Source: Cryptomeria japonica
Taxonomy: Eukaryota > Streptophyta > Pinopsida > Cupressales > Cupressaceae
Direction of reading: 5' to 3'
Assembly (NCBI RefSeq): GCF_030272615.1
Contig: NC_081413.1
Location: forward strand, 183,528,951 to 183,592,950
DNA length: 64,000 nt
In this document: piece by piece, positions 60,131 through 64,000 of the stretch
Layout: every line of letters starts with the position of its first letter
Numbering within the stretch: position 1 is the first letter of the stretch
The notes under the pieces: generated by a model
Databases searched by the model: none
Told to the model about the DNA's origin: nothing
The model's input: only the letters and a program-made list of their open reading frames with translations
Program-made: the position numbers and the translations under genes

Positions 60131-60489
60131 ATTATATAAAAATAAAAATAAAAAGAATAAAAATTTAATCACGGGAATGAAATGAAATAGAGAATTTTGT
60201 TTCAGCAATATAACAGATAACTAAATTATCACAGGGATAGGTAAATGTTTAGATTTTTATTTCACAGTGATCATTTCCAACAATTTTGCCCTTATGTTGA
60301 GATAAACAAACTTTCTTTGAGAAATTCTCAGGAAATTAATATTCACGGAATATTTTCCAGAGGGGTTTTATACAATAAATCTGAGAAGAATTCCTACTTG
60401 AAATACTATATCACATAGCGAGATTTCTTAATACAATAATTATATGCATAGCGAAAGAAATTATTTATAGAGATAGAAGAATTTGAGTT

Positions 60490-60905
60490 TGAAACAAGAT
60501 TTTATTTCTTTAATCTAATTCACAGCAAGAATCTAAACAAGGTTATATTTATCTAATCTAATTCACAGCAAGTATCTAAAACAAGATTTCATTAATCTAA
60601 TTCACAGCAAGAAATTGAAAGAAGATTTCATTTAGTTAATCTAATTCACAGCAAGAAATTGAAACAAGATTTCATTTAGTTAATCTAATTCATAACAAGA
60701 GTTTGAAACAAGATTTCATTTAGTGAATCTAATTCACAAGAAGAAATTGAACATGATTTTATTTATCTAATTCACAGCAAGAAAATGAAACAAGATTTTA
60801 TTAATCTAATTCACAGCAAGAAATTGAAAACAAGATTTTATTAATCTAATTCACAACATTAAATTGAAGCAAGATTTTATTATTCTAATTCACAGCAAGA
60901 ACAAG
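60490..60905. repeat. tandem repeat in H LTR, 40-50 bp units
   Basis: About ten degenerate units, each containing TCTAATTCACAGCAAGAA and AAACAAGATTT with variable spacing. The repeat sits near the outer, U3 part of the H LTR, upstream of where transcription would be expected to start, so an enhancer role is possible but unproven. Confidence 0.85.
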
Positions 60906-61568
60906 ATGCATGATTCAAAAATAAAAAAAGAGAACCTAGATACTTGCAGCTTGATGTAGAATCCCCTCTGAATTCTTCAACTAGCCTCCCTTGATCCTTC
61001 CTTGCAACCTTTCTTGAATTTCTTCAATCAACTACTTAACAATCCTACAATGAAATGTGACTACAAAAGAAAAACTAATGCTTGAGAAAACCTTTCTTCA
61101 ATAAAGATAATCAACTCCCTCTTTTCAAAACTTGCATACAATATATAGGAAAAATCCCTTAATACCACTATCTAGAGAAATTAATTAAGAATGAGATTCT
61201 TTTTCTAATATTGGACCCATGCAAAATTGATTAATATCCTAGTGGGGGAGTTACATGCAAGGTATTGAAGTTTCCTCTAGAAGCTTCTAATTTCTCCTAC
61301 AACATGTGCCATAATTGGGAATGGGAAAAAGAATAAATAAATAATGCATATTTAAATTATATTCTCCAAGTGTGTATGTGGGTCCATTATTTATTCTTTT
61401 ATAATATTTATTCAATCATTTTCAATAGCTCAACCAAAAAAAATAATAGAATTGTATCAAATCAAAAAGTGATAAAGGAGGCTTGTGACATCCTCCCCCC
61501 CTTAATTTGTGCATCATCCCGATGCACTTATTGAATGTATCCAAAAGAGTCTATAGTTCATGATTAGT

Positions 61569-64000
61569 TTAAAACAAAAAGGGAAACAATTGTTGCATTT
61601 CCCTAGTATCTTCCCATGTGGCATTCTTTTCATCATACTGATTCCATTGTACTTTGCATTGATCAACCTCTCTATTGTGCAATTGGCACTGGCACCTCTC
61701 CAAGATTCTGAATGGCTCTATCATTATTCCTCCCATTTCTTGTACGAGTAAAGCATCCCAATTCAAAATATGTTTCTCATCAGGTACATACTTTTTAAGA
61801 AAAGATACATGTAAGACATCATGGATTCGGCTCAACTCGGGAGGTAAGGCCAACCGATATGCAACTGAATTAATCCTTTCTAATATTTCAAAAGGCCCAA
61901 CATAATGAGGTGCAAGCTTAGTCTTTTTCCCAAATCTTATGGAACTCTTGTGTGGTCTAACCCTTAGAAAGACTTTCTCTACCACCTCAAACTCCTTTGG
62001 TGTCCTATTCTTGTCTGCATAACTTTTTTGCCTAACTGAGGCTTCCTTCAATATTTGCCTAATTTCCTTAGTTTTCCTTTCCATCTCCTTCAACATATCT
62101 GGTCCAACAATTACTCTATCTTCAAGACTATCCCAACTCAAAGGTGTTCAACATGGCCTACCATACAATGCTTCAAAAGGTACCATTCCCAAATATGTTT
62201 GATATGTATTATTGTAAGCAAACTCTACCAGAGGTAGGTAATCTTCCCATTTCTTTTGTTGGTCCATACAATACATGCGAAGTAGGTCTTCCAAAATCTG
62301 ATTTGTCCTTTTTGTTTGACCGTCCGTTTCAGGATGGTATGCAGTGCTAAAATTTAGTTGAGTTCCCAGAGCTGATTGAAGAGTTGTCCAAAACCTTGAA
62401 GTGAATCTAGCATCTCTATTTGATATGATTTTCTCTGGCATTCCATGCAACCTAAATATTTCCTTAGCAAAGCACCTTACCAAGGTAGGTGCATCATCCT
62501 TCAGATTCCCTGGTATAAAGTGTGCCACCTTAGTGAGTTTGTCAATTACCACCATTATTGTATCATGCCTAGAAGGTGACATGGGCAACCCTTGCACAAA
62601 ATCCATGCTAATAACTTGCCACTTGTGTTGAGGTACATAGTGTAACTGTAATAATCCAGCTGGATGTCCATGTTCTGCCTTTACTCTTTGACACTCGAAA
62701 CATTTAGCCACATACTTGACTATGTCACTCTTCATCCCTTGCCAAAATTATAACTTCTTTAGATCTACATAAAGTTTGTTAACCCCCGGGTGCCCAGAGT
62801 AAGGGGCATTATGAGCCTCTGAAAAGACTACTTCCCTTAAGTCTCCTGAATTAGGAATATAGATTCTATTATTGTATCTAAGCAACCCATCTTCATCTAA
62901 TGTATACCCTTCAACCTTAGGATTGATTGGATGGTATTCTAAAGTCAATTTGACTTGCTCATACCATGGGTCATGTCCCTGCTCATCCATTACTTGCCTT
63001 TTGAAATAAGTTTTGAATGTTGCTATAGTCATCAAGTGTCTCCTCCTACTTAAAGCATCTACCACCCTATTTTCCTTCCCCTTAATATATTCAATTTCAA
63101 AATCATATTCACTTATAAACTCTAACCACCTTCTTTGTCTAGCATTTAAGTGGGGTTGGGTAAAGATGTACTTTAGTCCTTGGTTATCTGATTTTAACTC
63201 AATGGGTTTCCCTAGTAAGAAGTGTCTCCATTTCTGTAGGGCATGCACAATCGTTGCTAACTCTAAGTCGTGGGGTGCATAATTAACTTCATGAGTCTTT
63301 AGCTTCCTATATTCGTAAGCTACTACCCCTTCATCTTGGACAAGTACTCCTCCTAGACCTTCTATAGAAGCGTCAGTTACGACTGTGAAGTGTCCATTCG
63401 GGTCTGGTACTTTTAGAATGGGTGCTGAAGTTAGTTTCCCCTTCAAAATTTGGAATGCCTTATCACTTTGTTCTATCCACACAAACCTTTTACCCTTCCT
63501 CTGTAATGAGGTGATGGGGTTTGCTACCTTAGAGAATCCTTCCACAAACCTCCTATAGTACCCTCCTAGCCCCATAAAGCTTCTTACCTCTGAAACATTT
63601 TTAGGGATTGGCCATTCTACTATTGTCTTTATCTTATCTAGATCAACTGCTATTCCTTCCTTTGATATCATATTCCCAAGGTAGTTAATATTTTCCTCGA
63701 AGAAGGCACATTTTGACAGTTTCCCATATAACTTATGTTCCCTCAACCTTTGCAAAAAAATTTGTAGGTGTACTAAATGTTACTCCTCATTCCTAGAGTA
63801 AATCAATACGTCATCCAGAAATACCAAAACAAATTTCTCCAAGTAGTCATGGAGTACTCTATTCATTAGGTTCATAAATGCAGTTGGGGCATTGGTTACA
63901 CCAAAAGGAACTACTATGAATTCATAATGCCCATATCTAGTCCTGAAAGTTGTCTTTGGAATGTCCTCCTCCTTAATTCTGAGTTGATGATATCCTGATC
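61569..64000 (-). pseudogene. element H pol (Ty3/gypsy chromovirus), partial
   Basis: One minus-strand frame from the window edge down to 61569 with three in-frame stops (63780-63782, near 62745 and near 62145). Reverse transcriptase has FLDD at 63810-63821. RNase H shows VVTDAS, ELATIVHALQKW, SDNQGL and VVDALSRR between 63400 and 63040. Integrase has the zinc-binding H...H...CFEC region (62690-62830), then MDFVQGLP, NRDARFTSRFW and YHPETDGQTKRTN (62310-62610). The first Asp of the usual SDRD is Asn. The C terminus ends in a chromodomain-like part, RILERCQCQLHNRE to NATWEDT, at 61590-61720. The chromodomain and long LTR suggest a Tekay/Del-type chromovirus. Gag and the start of pol lie outside. 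Confidence 0.9.

Overview
This is a window of plant nuclear DNA made up almost entirely of nested LTR retrotransposons and their decayed remains. I see no host gene, rRNA, tRNA, CRISPR array or bacterial feature. The plant assignment rests on tRNA-iMet-type primer sites (TGGTATCAGAGC), Ty1/copia elements with Sirevirus-like repeated purine tracts, a Ty3/gypsy chromovirus with a chromodomain, strong AT richness and deep nesting. A large-genome plant, possibly a gymnosperm, fits best, but that is inference. Every coding region carries stops or frameshifts.

Layout. 1-13431 is old debris: the end of an LTR (1-648), a complete solo LTR with a 5-bp target duplication (1963-4398) that contains an array of hairpins, a broken minus-strand copia element (6174-9560) interrupted by a 1.16-kb insertion and flanked by related LTR-like ends in opposite orientation, then gene-free DNA. 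From 13432 to 56434 there is one nest. The outermost element, B (minus strand, gypsy-type ends, LTRs over 3 kb, no ORFs), was hit in its 3' LTR by element O (14277-47807), whose target duplication ACTAT is intact on both sides. O was then invaded by copia element A (15444-22170) in its 5' leader, by element D (26901-35582) at the end of its second ORF, and by element C2 (39641 to about 46490, minus strand) near its 3' end. D was itself hit by Tnt1-like copia element E (28042-32800). Beyond the nest, copia relic G (56435-57801) is split by chromovirus H, whose 3.7-kb LTR (57802-61490) and pol (61569 to the window edge) fill the rest.

The main discovery candidate is the pair O and C2. Both are non-autonomous elements of about 7 kb with the same plan: LTR, iMet primer site, a gag-like protein with a coiled coil and four CCHC zinc knuckles, a second protein of about 1,020 codons (ORF2) of no family I recognise, purine tracts, LTR. 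Neither has protease, integrase or reverse transcriptase, so they would need enzymes supplied by a relative; A, with matching primer site, leader and purine tracts, is the kind of element that could do so. Further points of interest are hairpins that covary between the LTRs of different families, and the 61-bp hairpin array in the solo LTR.

Boundaries, TSDs and nesting were read by eye. No database search or alignment program was used, and family names are given only as far as visible motifs allow.
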